A DNA stretch of 64,000 nucleotides from Verrucomicrobiales bacterium. GTDB lineage: Bacteria > Verrucomicrobiota > Verrucomicrobiia > Limisphaerales > J093. This document shows positions 7,498 through 17,707 of this stretch, one piece after another (within the stretch, counting starts at the first letter, position 1; each line of letters starts with the position of its first letter). The notes beneath the pieces are model-generated. The model was not told the origin of the DNA. It searched no databases and saw only the letters and a program-made list of their open reading frames with translations. Location of the stretch: positions 1 through 64,000 of the forward strand of contig JACKPW010000009.1 in NCBI GenBank assembly GCA_024233215.1, in the 5' to 3' direction. The translations under genes were made by a program, and so were the position numbers.

Positions 7498-10400
7498 ATG
7501 AAGACGTCGTTGTTCCCTGCCGTGCTATGCGTCGTTGTCCTCCCGATGTTCGGTCAATCCCAAGGAGGGCGACGATCTCCGGAGGCCCGCACCGTGCCCG
7601 TCGGACCGCACGAGAGCCGCGTGGAGGTGCAACGGGACGCAGTGGATGAACGCGGCCGGGTGACCCGGGTGACGCGGAGTTACGTCCGGCTGGCCACGGG
7701 ACTCAATCGCCGCGAGTCGAAGGGCAGGCAGTGGGTGGCCGCCGTGCCGGAGTTCGAGTTGACCCGGGACGGCCATTACGTGGCCCGGAGAACCCGGACG
7801 CAACTGGTGCTTCCCCCGGACCTTTCGACGGAGCCGGTGGATTTGCTGGGGCCCGATGGCGTGCGTTTGATCAGCGCACCCATCGGCGTGGCGGCGGTAG
7901 ATGGCTTGACCGGGGACACCGTCCTGTTGGGCTGCCTCAAGTCCTGCCACCCCGAATGGGTAACTCCGCAGACCGTGGTCTACCGCGATTGTTTCGATGG
8001 CCTGAAAGCCGATCTGGTCTACGAGATCAACAGGGCTGGCATGGAGCAGTTCGTGGTGCTTCGGGAGTGGATTCCTTCCCTGGAGGACTTGGGGATGGTC
8101 CCGGCCCGGGTCCAGGTTCAGGTTTTCACCGAGTTCCTCGAAGCGCCGGAGCCCGCGAGCGAAGCCCCTGGGCAGAGCCGGGGGAAGGCGCGAACCGGTC
8201 CGGGGCGGGCCGGAGGACCGGGAGCAGCCGATCCGGACCTGGTGTTTGGGGAGCACACCCGAATGATCCCGGGTCGGGCGTTTGCCGCCGGAAACCACAA
8301 TGTCGGGGTGTCCGTGTCGAAGCGCTACGAGGCGGTCGGGCGGCGTCGCGTGCTGATCGAGTCGTGTGACTACCGGGAGGTCGCCCCGTGGTTGGAGCAA
8401 CTCCCGCGGACCGGGTTGCCCGGCGGCGACCGAAGCGCCCGGTTGGAGCGCGGCCGGTTGGTGCCTTCCAATCTGCCTGAGGCAAGGGCGGCCAGGCCGT
8501 TGTGGGCGGGCCTGCCGTTCGAGAGCCGGTTCAACGACCAGGCCTGGGCCGGCAGGAGTCCGGAGAGCTTCCGGTCAATGAATACCGGAACCTACCTGGC
8601 GGCTGCCGGAGTGGGGCTGGTTCTCGATTACACCATCAGCGAAACGCTCGCCGACTACACCTTCCAGGGGGACACCACCTACGAGATGGTGGACGGCCTG
8701 GCCCTGACCGGGACAACCACGCTGGAGGGAGGCGCCGTGATGAAATACCCGCCGAACGGCGGCCTGGTGCAGGTGCACGGCCCCCTTGTCTGTGCCACCA
8801 CCCGCTACCGCCCGGCCGTCTTCACCGCGCGGGATGACGATTCCGTCGGTGTGATCCTTGCCAGCAGCACCGGGACGGTGTCGGATGACTACTACGGATT
8901 GTGCCAGCTCTACTTCGCGAACCCGGGGGAGGCTGTCGAGTTGCAGCACGTCCGGTTTCGGCATGCCTTCAGCGGGATCGTTCTCGGCGGGAACTTGACC
9001 CACTCGGTGCGGCACGCCCAGATGATCGACTGCCGGAATGCCGTGTACCTGCTGGGTGCCACGACCTTGAAGGCGCAGAACCTGCTGATTGCGGAGCTGA
9101 AGGGCGGGGGGGCTGCTTTTGCCTTCGATGGCAGTCCGACGGTCGAGGCCGATCACATCAGCGTCGTACACGTCCCCACGCTCCACGGGCCCGGCACCCC
9201 CACCGGCTTCACCCTGAGGAACAGCCTGCTGGTGGAGATTGATGCAATCCCACCCCATACCGAAATCCACACCGAACAGGTGCCGGACGCCACCGGAGTG
9301 TTCCGCGAGGAGGGTGCCGGCCACTATTACCTGCCGTGGGACAGTCCCTACCGGGACGCCGGCACGGATCAGATCGATGCCACCCTGCTGGCAGACCTGC
9401 GGACCCTGACCACGCGCCCGCCGGCGGTGCATCAGGAGGTTACACTCTCCAGTCCCACGGAGTGGAACCTAAGGGTGGAGCGTGATCTCGGTGCGCCGGA
9501 CCTGGGTTACCATTATCCTCCCCTCGACCTCGCCATCGACACCCTGACCGTTGTCCAGGGCGGCAGCTTGAAGGTGGGGCCCGGTGTCGCCATCGGGGTG
9601 TTTGGCTGCTACGGGATTGTGGCGGAGGATTTCGCCCAGGTTTCGCTTGTGGGCAATGCCCGGGACCGGGTCACGCTGGCGCATTACACCGCTGTCCAGG
9701 AGCAATCCGAACCGTGGAGTGGCAGCCCGTTCGCGCCCACCCTGATCTACGGTCCAAGACACAATGTCATTGCCGGCCACAACTCACCCGACGTTGCCCT
9801 GCGTTTCGTGGACCTCTCGGTTCTCGGAGGACGGGGCAACTCCGTCCTCTTCCTGAACAACTGGGCATCCGTCCGGACCCTGGTTGCCCGGGATTGCCGG
9901 TTCTTTGGCGGCTACACCCACTTCGCCTCGCACGCCAGCCAGTTGGGAGCGGTGAACCTCAGCAACAATCTGTTCCAAAGGACGGTGGATGATTTCTACG
10001 GCTGGATGCACCTGACGGCCGCCAACAACCTGTTCATAGGGGGGGCGAGCCATTTCGCCTGTTACATCATGGTCCCGGACACGTGGACCGTAAGCGACAA
10101 CGCCTTCCACGAGACCAGTGTGCTGGGGTGGCGCAGCTACATCCACCGGGCGAACAACGCCTATCTTGGTGAGGTGTCCTTCACCGACCCTCATTGGACG
10201 ACCGCGAGCGATACCACGCTGTCCACGTTCGACTACCTCCCGGGCCCTTTGGGCAGGCGGTACCATGCGGACGACGCCCTCGAGGATCAGGGCAGCCAAT
10301 CGGCCGGCGCCGCCGGGTTGTACCATCACACAACCCGGGTGGGTCCGGTCGGGGAAGCCTCCAGCCTGGTGGATGTGGGCTTCCACTACGTCGCCACCGG

Positions 10401-10581
10401 ATTGGACCCCACCACGGGGGAGTATCTCCCCATCGATACGGATGGCGACGGGATTCCCGACTATCTGGAGGATGTCGATGGTGGGGGCGGTCTGCCCGAC
10501 CCCGGCGAAACCGACTGGCAGCAATCCGAAAACGGCACCACCGGCGTTCCCGGCCTCCTGGTGTTCACCCCATTGGAGTGA
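7498..10581 (+). CDS. secreted beta-helix-type protein upstream of the RHS gene
   Basis: 1027 residues with a signal peptide (about 1-22, MKTSLFPAVLCVVVLPMFGQ). Residues 30-330 form a domain I cannot name. From about 365 the sequence has the spaced hydrophobic and Asn/Gly-rich pattern of a right-handed parallel beta-helix (for example TTLEGGAVMKYPP, LQHVRFRHAFSGIVLGG, NLSNNLFQRT, TAANNLFIGG). Near the C-terminus, PIDTDGDGIPDYLEDVDGGG is a calcium-binding DxDGDGxxD repeat of the thrombospondin-3/dockerin sort. The gene ends 57 bp before the proposed RHS start, with no terminator between, so the two are probably co-transcribed and the products may act together at the cell surface. Function is unknown; a carbohydrate-binding or scaffold role is only inference. 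Confidence 0.7.
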   Translation: MKTSLFPAVLCVVVLPMFGQSQGGRRSPEARTVPVGPHESRVEVQRDAVDERGRVTRVTRSYVRLATGLNRRESKGRQWVAAVPEFELTRDGHYVARRTRTQLVLPPDLSTEPVDLLGPDGVRLISAPIGVAAVDGLTGDTVLLGCLKSCHPEWVTPQTVVYRDCFDGLKADLVYEINRAGMEQFVVLREWIPSLEDLGMVPARVQVQVFTEFLEAPEPASEAPGQSRGKARTGPGRAGGPGAADPDLVFGEHTRMIPGRAFAAGNHNVGVSVSKRYEAVGRRRVLIESCDYREVAPWLEQLPRTGLPGGDRSARLERGRLVPSNLPEARAARPLWAGLPFESRFNDQAWAGRSPESFRSMNTGTYLAAAGVGLVLDYTISETLADYTFQGDTTYEMVDGLALTGTTTLEGGAVMKYPPNGGLVQVHGPLVCATTRYRPAVFTARDDDSVGVILASSTGTVSDDYYGLCQLYFANPGEAVELQHVRFRHAFSGIVLGGNLTHSVRHAQMIDCRNAVYLLGATTLKAQNLLIAELKGGGAAFAFDGSPTVEADHISVVHVPTLHGPGTPTGFTLRNSLLVEIDAIPPHTEIHTEQVPDATGVFREEGAGHYYLPWDSPYRDAGTDQIDATLLADLRTLTTRPPAVHQEVTLSSPTEWNLRVERDLGAPDLGYHYPPLDLAIDTLTVVQGGSLKVGPGVAIGVFGCYGIVAEDFAQVSLVGNARDRVTLAHYTAVQEQSEPWSGSPFAPTLIYGPRHNVIAGHNSPDVALRFVDLSVLGGRGNSVLFLNNWASVRTLVARDCRFFGGYTHFASHASQLGAVNLSNNLFQRTVDDFYGWMHLTAANNLFIGGASHFACYIMVPDTWTVSDNAFHETSVLGWRSYIHRANNAYLGEVSFTDPHWTTASDTTLSTFDYLPGPLGRRYHADDALEDQGSQSAGAAGLYHHTTRVGPVGEASSLVDVGFHYVATGLDPTTGEYLPIDTDGDGIPDYLEDVDGGGGLPDPGETDWQQSENGTTGVPGLLVFTPLE

Positions 10582-10638
10582 ACCGAAACACCCGTGCACC
10601 CGATCATGACCGCTCAACCAACCCCTCGAGTCACCCTC

Positions 10639-13600
10639 ATGAAATGTTCCCTCGCCAAAACGGCTGTTCTCGGTCTGACCGGGCTTGTGGCAGGACTCCT
10701 CCCGCCGGCGCATGCCGGGGGGGCCTGCTCGCAGGCAACACTTCAGTACAAGACCGCCGGGGCATCTGCCGGCAAGGTGGGGATCTGGATCAGCAGTAGT
10801 GCCATCTATGACGATCCCTGTTCCGACCTGACCGGTTGCCCGGAGCCGGGTCCGCTGCGGCGCTACTACCTCAAGGCCGTTTGGAACCGATCCGTGGTTG
10901 TGAACCTCGAGGACCATCCGACCATGTCCATGCATGGGACCCTGGAGAAGACCAAGACCTGGACTTACGATTTCTCCGGCACCCCTGTGGAGGAATGGAC
11001 GGGGAACGTATCCTATGATCTCACGAACTCGGATCCCTGTGACGATCACCTCGATCCGGGCGGGGGCTGGCACGACGGACGCGACTTCTGCGAGGACTCC
11101 GTGCTGGGCTGGCTGGACGCCGACCTGGTCTCGCAACCCTGCACTCCGACGACGGCTCTGGTCGTCCGTGAGTCAGTGACAGACTACAATGGCGGCACGC
11201 TGACCCAAAGTGACGTGCAGACGTGCCTCTTGTCCGACGAGTTCACTGATGAGGCGTTGCGGGATCATATTGTGGCCATCACGCCCGGGTTTCCCAGCGA
11301 ATGGAGCGCGGGGGGGCTCGGAAATGCGTGCGCCTCATTTGAACTCGACGCCGCTCACGAGTTGGGGGAGGGACAGCGGTTGCATTACCGCTTCCGGGTC
11401 GATCACACGGCAAAGGACGTCGATTACGTGTTGCGTTACCACCTGCTCACCATGCTGGCGACGGGGCAGGGGGTGGAGTGGTCGGAGCGGCAACCGGTGT
11501 CCATTCCCTTCACCGGCACGGGCCAGTCACTCTATCTGGATGCAGGCATCCTGGAACCGCCCGTCTGGTCGGGAACCCTGCCGACTGATGGCGGCGGGAA
11601 CCCGCTGGCCTACCGCATGCAGGTGTTCGTGGATGTCTCCGAGATGGAGGTGTTACGCGTGGATGGCGGTGCGGGCGGTGATACCGGCGCCCCCGGAAAC
11701 GGCAGCGTGGGAGGGGGCGGTGACTCGGCCGGTTGCACCACCTGTGGCGGCGGTTTCCCGGAACGATCCAGCACCCGCCCGGGTGTGGATCTGGTCATCC
11801 CCATGGGGGCACGGTCCCACGGTGGTTCCGCGGGCTTCTTCCAGCTCCTGGAGTCGGAGGCAGGGGACGACCTTGCGGATCCGGCAAGCCTGACCTACTC
11901 GTTTCCCAGCGGGATTCCCGGCCAGGTGGAGGTTCTGCGCGATCCGGTCAGCGGCACCATCTGGCAGGTTGTGGCCCCGCAGGCCATTGCGAATCTCGTC
12001 GTGCTTGCCGTCGACGAATACGCCATTGAGATCTTCCGCGCTGACGCCAAGGGCCAGCCGTCGAACGGGCGCTACGCAATCCTCGATCCTGCTGCCAACC
12101 ACATCGTGACCTGGCGGCTTGTGGGCTCGGCTCAGTCTGATGCGTTGACCATCACCCGGGAAGCGCCGGGAAGCCCGACCCGGACCTGGCACTACCTGGC
12201 CGTGCCCGGGGGCTGGCAGTGGATCAGCGGCACTCCAGCGGATCCGGTCTTCCACACCTGTGTTGCCGGCTGGTTCTGGGAACCGGCGGGAGCGGGCTGG
12301 GTGAGACAGGAGTCCCTGACCGTCAGCGATCAGCACGGGAACGTCGTCGCCAGCCGGGCCAACACCTGGACCTACGAGGGGGTGTCCCTGTCCTCCGGAT
12401 CATCCGGAATCAACCGGCTCCGGTTGGCCCGGCACGAACAGGCAGTCGGCGACCGTGTCGCCACCACGACGTACGCCTATCATCCGGCCACTGGTGACCT
12501 CCTCCGGTCAACCGTGGACGACACCGATGGCGACCGCGTGATCCTGGAGTATGACCCCGATCATGAAGGCCGCCTGACGAGCGAATACCACGCCTGGATG
12601 GATCAGGTGCCGGCCGATCCTCCATCACCCGATCAGGGCCGGGTCGTGAGCTACGGTTACATCGCCGGCCCCGGTCAATGGGGTCAGGATGACGACGCAC
12701 TCCACCTGCCTCATGAACCCCGCCTGATCAGTACCCGGATTCACGGCCACGAGGTTGCCCGTACCTATCGTGCCCTGAAACCCGGGACCATCGTCGAGAA
12801 GGTGTGCGTGAACCTCGGCAGTCCCGACGGCTACGAGGATCCGGGAAACCTCGTCACGGTCACCCAGTATGCGACCGACGGGGAGCAGACGGGCCGGGTG
12901 ACAGGCATCCGGCATCTTGACGGGACGATGACCTGCTATGGGTACAATGACTTTGGCGGTCGGCTGACCACGACCGTGACCGAGGGAGAACCCGACCTCG
13001 CAGGTGAGTACATCCTGAACGGTAGCCGGACGGTGACCGTCATCGGTCAGTTCGGCGAAGTGGTTTCCCATCAGGTGGCGCCGATCGTGAACGGAACCGT
13101 TCCGAACGGCATCGACAATCTCCCCATCGTGCTGAGTTCTGAGGATTACGTCTATGCCGACGGCCTGTTGAAGCGTGATCATGCCGTCACCCACCTCGGT
13201 GGCCGGACCACGAGCGTCACCTATGGGTGCTGCGGCATTGAAACTGAAACCGACCCGGATGGCGCGGTCACGAACCACGCTTACGATGCGTTCGGGCGGC
13301 CGAGCGAAACCACCCGGGCGGGCATCACCGAACGGACGATCTACGATGCCGCCGGCCGGGTGAAACGACGCGAGCGCATTGGCCTCAACCAGGTTCCCAT
13401 GACGCTCGTGGAGTATACGTACGATACCTCCGGCCGGCTGGTGGACTCGGTCAATGCCCTGGGCGGTACGACCCATCTCGTGGAGAGCATCATTGATCAC
13501 AAACGACATGTGACCATCACGCAGCCGGAGTTTCCGGAATCCAACGTCCTCGAAGTCTACTACCGGGATGGCCGTCTCCAGCAACGGACCGGTACCGCAA

Positions 13601-16600
13601 CCAGCCACGTGCGGGTGGAATACGGCGTGGGCGCGTTCACGGAGGGGGCCGCCGAGGTCTATCACGAGTTTCGCAAGGACATCCGGCTCCGGTCGAATCC
13701 GGAGGCGGACGAGTGGACCCGGACCTGGTACGACGCGGCAGGCCGCCCTTTCAAGGCGGCCTATCCCGATGGAGCCGAGGCGCTGTCGTTCCATAATGAC
13801 CACGGCCAGCTCTGGAAACAGGTGGACCCGGACGGCGTAACCACGCTGTTCTCCTATGACGACCAAGGGAGACGGGCAATCCAGATCGTCGCCGTTGAAT
13901 CGGCCACGCAGCAACTCGCTTCCTATGACGACTTGGAGGCGCACTTGGGGGCACTTCTGGCAGGAAGCGACCGGATTAGCCGGACGGAGTGGTCCGTGGG
14001 CACCTGGGACGGCAGCAACGTCCAGCGCACCGACGCGCTTGTCTACGCAATGATTGGTGACGACACACCAACCACGGTGGCAACGAGCATCCAGTCCACG
14101 GACGGTGACCGCTCGTGGCAGCTTCGTTACACTGATCCTGGCACCCCCATCATCACCACCCGGGAGACCACGCGGCAGGGCACCGGCCACCGCACGGAGA
14201 CGGTCACCGATCCGACCGGGTCGCGGATGGTCCGCGTCTACGTTGACGGGCGTTTGAGCAGCGAAACCCACACCGACAGCGGCGGCGCCGTGGTGACTCA
14301 AACCAGCTACGATTACGGGGAGACTTACGGCCGGTTGCGAAGCACAACCGATCTCCGCAACGGGACGACCGTGTACACCTACAACAACGCGGACCAGGTG
14401 CTTACGACGACGACACCCTCGCCGGGCGACGGCAGCGGTCCGCAGGTCACGACCTTGTCCTACGATAGCCTGGGGCGGCAAACCGGGAGCGTCCTCCCCG
14501 ATGGCACGGCCACGCTGAACGAGTATTTTCCAAGCGGGTTGCTCAAGAAGTCCCAAGGCTGGCGGACCTACCCCGTCGAATACAGCTACGACACCCAGGG
14601 CCGGATGAAGACCATGAAGACGTGGCGGGATCATGCGAATGGGAATGGCGCGGCGGTCACCGAGTGGCATTACCACAGGCAGCGTGGGTGGTTGATCGAG
14701 AAGACCTATCCCGGCGAGAGTTTTGATTACGAGTCCAGCACCCACGACTACGCATATACCGGGGGCGGGAGGTTGGCGCAACGGCGCTGGGAACGCGACG
14801 TGACCACCGCCTACACGTACAACACCGTCGGAGACCTCGAAAGCGTGGTCTACACGGACGCCACGCCACAGGTCGCCCGATCGTACGACCGACTCGGCCG
14901 TCTGGTGGAGGTGGAGCATGGCCTCATGACGACGACGCTGGACTACAACGAGGCAGGCCAGCCGATCAGTGAAAGTCACGCGGGCGGCAGCCTTTCCGGG
15001 TTGGCGATCAGCCGCACCTACGACTCGGTGCTCCGGCTGTCGGAGGTTGCCGCACGCGCAGGGGTGGACGACCTCCAAGTCGCCGGGTATGGCTACGACG
15101 ATGCTGGTCGGCTGCACTCGGTCACTTCGGGCACCGACACGGTGATCTACGCCTACCATGCGGGCTCGGATTTGGTGAAGACCGTGGCCTTTGATCACGG
15201 GAGCGGCACGCCCGCACTGGCGACCACCCGGGACTACGACCGGTTGAACCGACTGAGCAAGACCACCGCGCAGGCCTCCGGGACCCGCTTGCCGCTCAGC
15301 TATACCTACGGCTACAACGCAGCGAATCAACGGACCAGATTGGTCTTGGCAGATGGGTCCTATTGGGTGTATCAATATGATCAGCTTGGCCAGGTGATCA
15401 GCGGACGGCGCTTTTGGGCGGACGGGATGCCGGTCGCCGGGCAGCAGTTCGAGTACGGGTTCGATGACATCGGCAACCGGAAGACGACCGGGGGCCGCGA
15501 GTCGGCCGAATCGACGTACACGGTGAATGACCTGAATCAATACGAAACGCGCACGGTGGCGGGGAAGATTGATGTCTTTGGCATCGCGAACCCAACTGCC
15601 GGCGTGACGGTGAACTCGGTGGCGGCCGGGCGTCACGGGGAGTACTTCCACCGGGTCGTCCCGGTATCGAACAACGGGCAGGCGCAGTCGGTGCCGATCA
15701 ACGTGACCTCGGACTTCGGATCGGAGCCGCCCTTGACGGGAGAGGTGTTCGTGGCGCCGTCCTTGGAACGGTTCACCCACGATGCGGACGGCAACCTGGT
15801 GCAGGACGGTCGCTGGGATTACGAGTGGAACGGTGAAAACCGCCTGGTGACGCTGCGAAGCCGCGCGGGTGGCCCGGCACCGGAACGGCGGATCGAGTTC
15901 CAATACGACTGGCAGGGACGGCGGATCCGCAAGACGGTGTTCGATGCCCGGGATGACGGGCAGGGGGATGTGAAGTCGGACACGGTGTTCCTGTACGACG
16001 GCTGGAACGTGATCGCCGAGCTGAACGGGGACGGAGCGACCCCTCCGAATCTGACGAGGGAGCGGACCTACGTCTGGGGGAACGACATGTCGGGGACCCT
16101 GCAGGGAGCCGGGGGAGTGGGTGGCCTGTTGAAGGTGGTCCAATGGACGGGCCTGGGGAGTTCAACGGCGCAGTTCGTGGCGTACGACGGCAACGGCAAC
16201 GTGATGGGCCTGGTGGACGCGGCCGAAGGCACGATCAAAGCGCGCTACGAATACGGCCCGTTCGGCGAACTCCTCCGCGCCACCGGCCCGGCCGCCAAGA
16301 GCCCGTTCCGGTTCAGCACGAAATACAGCGACCCTGAATCCGGCTTCAGCTACTACGGCTATCGCTACTACAATCCCAGCACCGGAAGGTGGTTGAACCG
16401 GGATCCGATTGGCGAAAGGGGAGGTAGCAACCTGCGGGGTGCAATGCTGCAAGATCCGGTTGGCCACTACGATGTACTGGGATTGCAGTTCCTTCCGTAC
16501 CCACCCATCATCGTGCCTAATGTGCCGCCATGGAACCAATTCCCTCCGCCAGAAGGCGAGGGGGGGGCGATCTGGATCGTATGGGTGCCATACTGGTGGC

Positions 16601-17007
16601 AGTCCTCAGGGGCGTATCCTGCCGTTCCGGTGGAAGTCAGTAATTCCCTTGGCATGGGTGGGAAGGATAGGAACTCTAGAGAATGTTGCTCCGAGAACGA
16701 CAGACGAGCCGCCAAATATGTGAAGGATGAGGCATCGGAGTTGATCAGGACAATTGGGAAAGCCGATGCTCGCTCTGTGGACTTGATCAGAGGCGCCGAG
16801 AAGATTCTCTTTGTCGTCGATGCCGCGAAACGCGTCTGTTCCGCTTTCAATCCCAAAGGCTGTAATGAATTCCTAGATGGGGTCAGGAACAACGACGCAA
16901 CATTCGAGGAGTGTGCCAACTGTTGCTTCAGCATCGTTAATGCTTTCGGTGGCGCGTCGCAGATTCACTTGAACAACTGCATTACTCTCTGCAGTGATCT
17001 CCCATGA
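10639..17007 (+). CDS. giant RHS/YD-repeat protein, toxin-delivery type
   Basis: About 2122 residues from the ATG at 10639, chosen because it begins a clear signal peptide (MKCSLAKTAVLGLTGLVAG, cleavage after PAHAGG). A GTG at 10594 is in frame. The N-terminal third is specific to this protein and holds a glycine/cysteine linker (CTTCGGG). From about residue 600 to 1900 there are dozens of YD repeats such as GYNDFGGRLTT, AYDAFGRPSETT, YDTSGRLVDSV and YDRLGRLVEVE. The RHS-associated core follows (YEYGPFGELL, GYRYYNPSTGRWLNRDPIGE at about 1910-1927). In known RHS proteins this core closes a shell around a C-terminal toxin. Here the last 175 residues are unrelated to the core, contain nine cysteines and are visibly less GC-rich. 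The next gene is a plausible immunity or partner protein. Confidence 0.88.
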   Translation: MKCSLAKTAVLGLTGLVAGLLPPAHAGGACSQATLQYKTAGASAGKVGIWISSSAIYDDPCSDLTGCPEPGPLRRYYLKAVWNRSVVVNLEDHPTMSMHGTLEKTKTWTYDFSGTPVEEWTGNVSYDLTNSDPCDDHLDPGGGWHDGRDFCEDSVLGWLDADLVSQPCTPTTALVVRESVTDYNGGTLTQSDVQTCLLSDEFTDEALRDHIVAITPGFPSEWSAGGLGNACASFELDAAHELGEGQRLHYRFRVDHTAKDVDYVLRYHLLTMLATGQGVEWSERQPVSIPFTGTGQSLYLDAGILEPPVWSGTLPTDGGGNPLAYRMQVFVDVSEMEVLRVDGGAGGDTGAPGNGSVGGGGDSAGCTTCGGGFPERSSTRPGVDLVIPMGARSHGGSAGFFQLLESEAGDDLADPASLTYSFPSGIPGQVEVLRDPVSGTIWQVVAPQAIANLVVLAVDEYAIEIFRADAKGQPSNGRYAILDPAANHIVTWRLVGSAQSDALTITREAPGSPTRTWHYLAVPGGWQWISGTPADPVFHTCVAGWFWEPAGAGWVRQESLTVSDQHGNVVASRANTWTYEGVSLSSGSSGINRLRLARHEQAVGDRVATTTYAYHPATGDLLRSTVDDTDGDRVILEYDPDHEGRLTSEYHAWMDQVPADPPSPDQGRVVSYGYIAGPGQWGQDDDALHLPHEPRLISTRIHGHEVARTYRALKPGTIVEKVCVNLGSPDGYEDPGNLVTVTQYATDGEQTGRVTGIRHLDGTMTCYGYNDFGGRLTTTVTEGEPDLAGEYILNGSRTVTVIGQFGEVVSHQVAPIVNGTVPNGIDNLPIVLSSEDYVYADGLLKRDHAVTHLGGRTTSVTYGCCGIETETDPDGAVTNHAYDAFGRPSETTRAGITERTIYDAAGRVKRRERIGLNQVPMTLVEYTYDTSGRLVDSVNALGGTTHLVESIIDHKRHVTITQPEFPESNVLEVYYRDGRLQQRTGTATSHVRVEYGVGAFTEGAAEVYHEFRKDIRLRSNPEADEWTRTWYDAAGRPFKAAYPDGAEALSFHNDHGQLWKQVDPDGVTTLFSYDDQGRRAIQIVAVESATQQLASYDDLEAHLGALLAGSDRISRTEWSVGTWDGSNVQRTDALVYAMIGDDTPTTVATSIQSTDGDRSWQLRYTDPGTPIITTRETTRQGTGHRTETVTDPTGSRMVRVYVDGRLSSETHTDSGGAVVTQTSYDYGETYGRLRSTTDLRNGTTVYTYNNADQVLTTTTPSPGDGSGPQVTTLSYDSLGRQTGSVLPDGTATLNEYFPSGLLKKSQGWRTYPVEYSYDTQGRMKTMKTWRDHANGNGAAVTEWHYHRQRGWLIEKTYPGESFDYESSTHDYAYTGGGRLAQRRWERDVTTAYTYNTVGDLESVVYTDATPQVARSYDRLGRLVEVEHGLMTTTLDYNEAGQPISESHAGGSLSGLAISRTYDSVLRLSEVAARAGVDDLQVAGYGYDDAGRLHSVTSGTDTVIYAYHAGSDLVKTVAFDHGSGTPALATTRDYDRLNRLSKTTAQASGTRLPLSYTYGYNAANQRTRLVLADGSYWVYQYDQLGQVISGRRFWADGMPVAGQQFEYGFDDIGNRKTTGGRESAESTYTVNDLNQYETRTVAGKIDVFGIANPTAGVTVNSVAAGRHGEYFHRVVPVSNNGQAQSVPINVTSDFGSEPPLTGEVFVAPSLERFTHDADGNLVQDGRWDYEWNGENRLVTLRSRAGGPAPERRIEFQYDWQGRRIRKTVFDARDDGQGDVKSDTVFLYDGWNVIAELNGDGATPPNLTRERTYVWGNDMSGTLQGAGGVGGLLKVVQWTGLGSSTAQFVAYDGNGNVMGLVDAAEGTIKARYEYGPFGELLRATGPAAKSPFRFSTKYSDPESGFSYYGYRYYNPSTGRWLNRDPIGERGGSNLRGAMLQDPVGHYDVLGLQFLPYPPIIVPNVPPWNQFPPPEGEGGAIWIVWVPYWWQSSGAYPAVPVEVSNSLGMGGKDRNSRECCSENDRRAAKYVKDEASELIRTIGKADARSVDLIRGAEKILFVVDAAKRVCSAFNPKGCNEFLDGVRNNDATFEECANCCFSIVNAFGGASQIHLNNCITLCSDLP

Positions 17008-17069
17008 CAACGCGGTGCACGGATTCAGTGTGCATCTAGGCCTGAATGTTACTCGTGAAACTCCATCCT

Positions 17070-17528
17070 ATGAACATCAGAATGTGTGTTGCGTTTCTTG
17101 CCTCCATCCAGCTTGTGGGAGGTGAAACTAGCATCGGCGGTATAGAAGAGCCGGGTGAGTCGATTACGAGCATATCATGTAAAGTGGTTGATTTCGATAA
17201 CAATGACGATGGGAAGACGGATCGTCGCATCAAGTCGTATATGCGGGGAGGCCGACGCATACTTGTGGAGGAGTGGGTCCTTTCGGCGGACGGCCGTTTG
17301 CAACCCCACTTTCGCGCGTATATGGTGGATAACAAGCTGGTACTGTCCGAATATGACGAGAACTTGGATGGAGTGTTCGAGACCTTCTATCCGCGAACGT
17401 CTGACGGGAACTTTGAGGTGTTTGAACGTAAGAAGAGCGGTGAAGTGACACCGTATAGTGGAAAGAAGTATAAGGAACTGCTTGAGTCAGCGGATGCGCA
17501 TGTTCCGGAGGGGGGCCAAATGCAATAG
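17070..17528 (+). CDS. small exported protein, possible RHS-tail partner/immunity protein
   Basis: 152 residues from the ATG at 17070. A frame start 24 bp earlier gives a poorer signal sequence. The N-terminus MNIRMCVAFLASIQLVGG looks like a signal peptide. The rest is polar with short acidic motifs (VDFDNNDDGKTDRR, YDENLDGVFETF). I do not recognise the family. It starts 62 bp after the RHS stop, has the same lower GC as the RHS tail and unlike the surrounding genes, and sits exactly where immunity genes lie in RHS toxin loci. A role as cognate immunity or partner protein is inference from position and composition only. Confidence 0.6.
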   Translation: MNIRMCVAFLASIQLVGGETSIGGIEEPGESITSISCKVVDFDNNDDGKTDRRIKSYMRGGRRILVEEWVLSADGRLQPHFRAYMVDNKLVLSEYDENLDGVFETFYPRTSDGNFEVFERKKSGEVTPYSGKKYKELLESADAHVPEGGQMQ

Positions 17529-17707
17529 GTGATTGCTAGGAGTGGGGAAAGGGAGATTGCTGCGGCTCCTGGAGGGCTGCATCGAAGCGCGTGGTGGCCA
17601 GCCCGAGGGAGTCTGACAAAGGCCCGCGGTGGAGATGAGCAGAGTGGCGGGCCGACACTGCGCTTCTCGGTCTTGTCACCAAGCTCAATCGGACAGTGTT
17701 GCGAGTG

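Noticed and set aside
12625..16143. 1172-residue open frame on the minus strand opposite the RHS gene
   Set aside because: It is a shadow of the YD repeats; composition and lack of motifs show no coding use.
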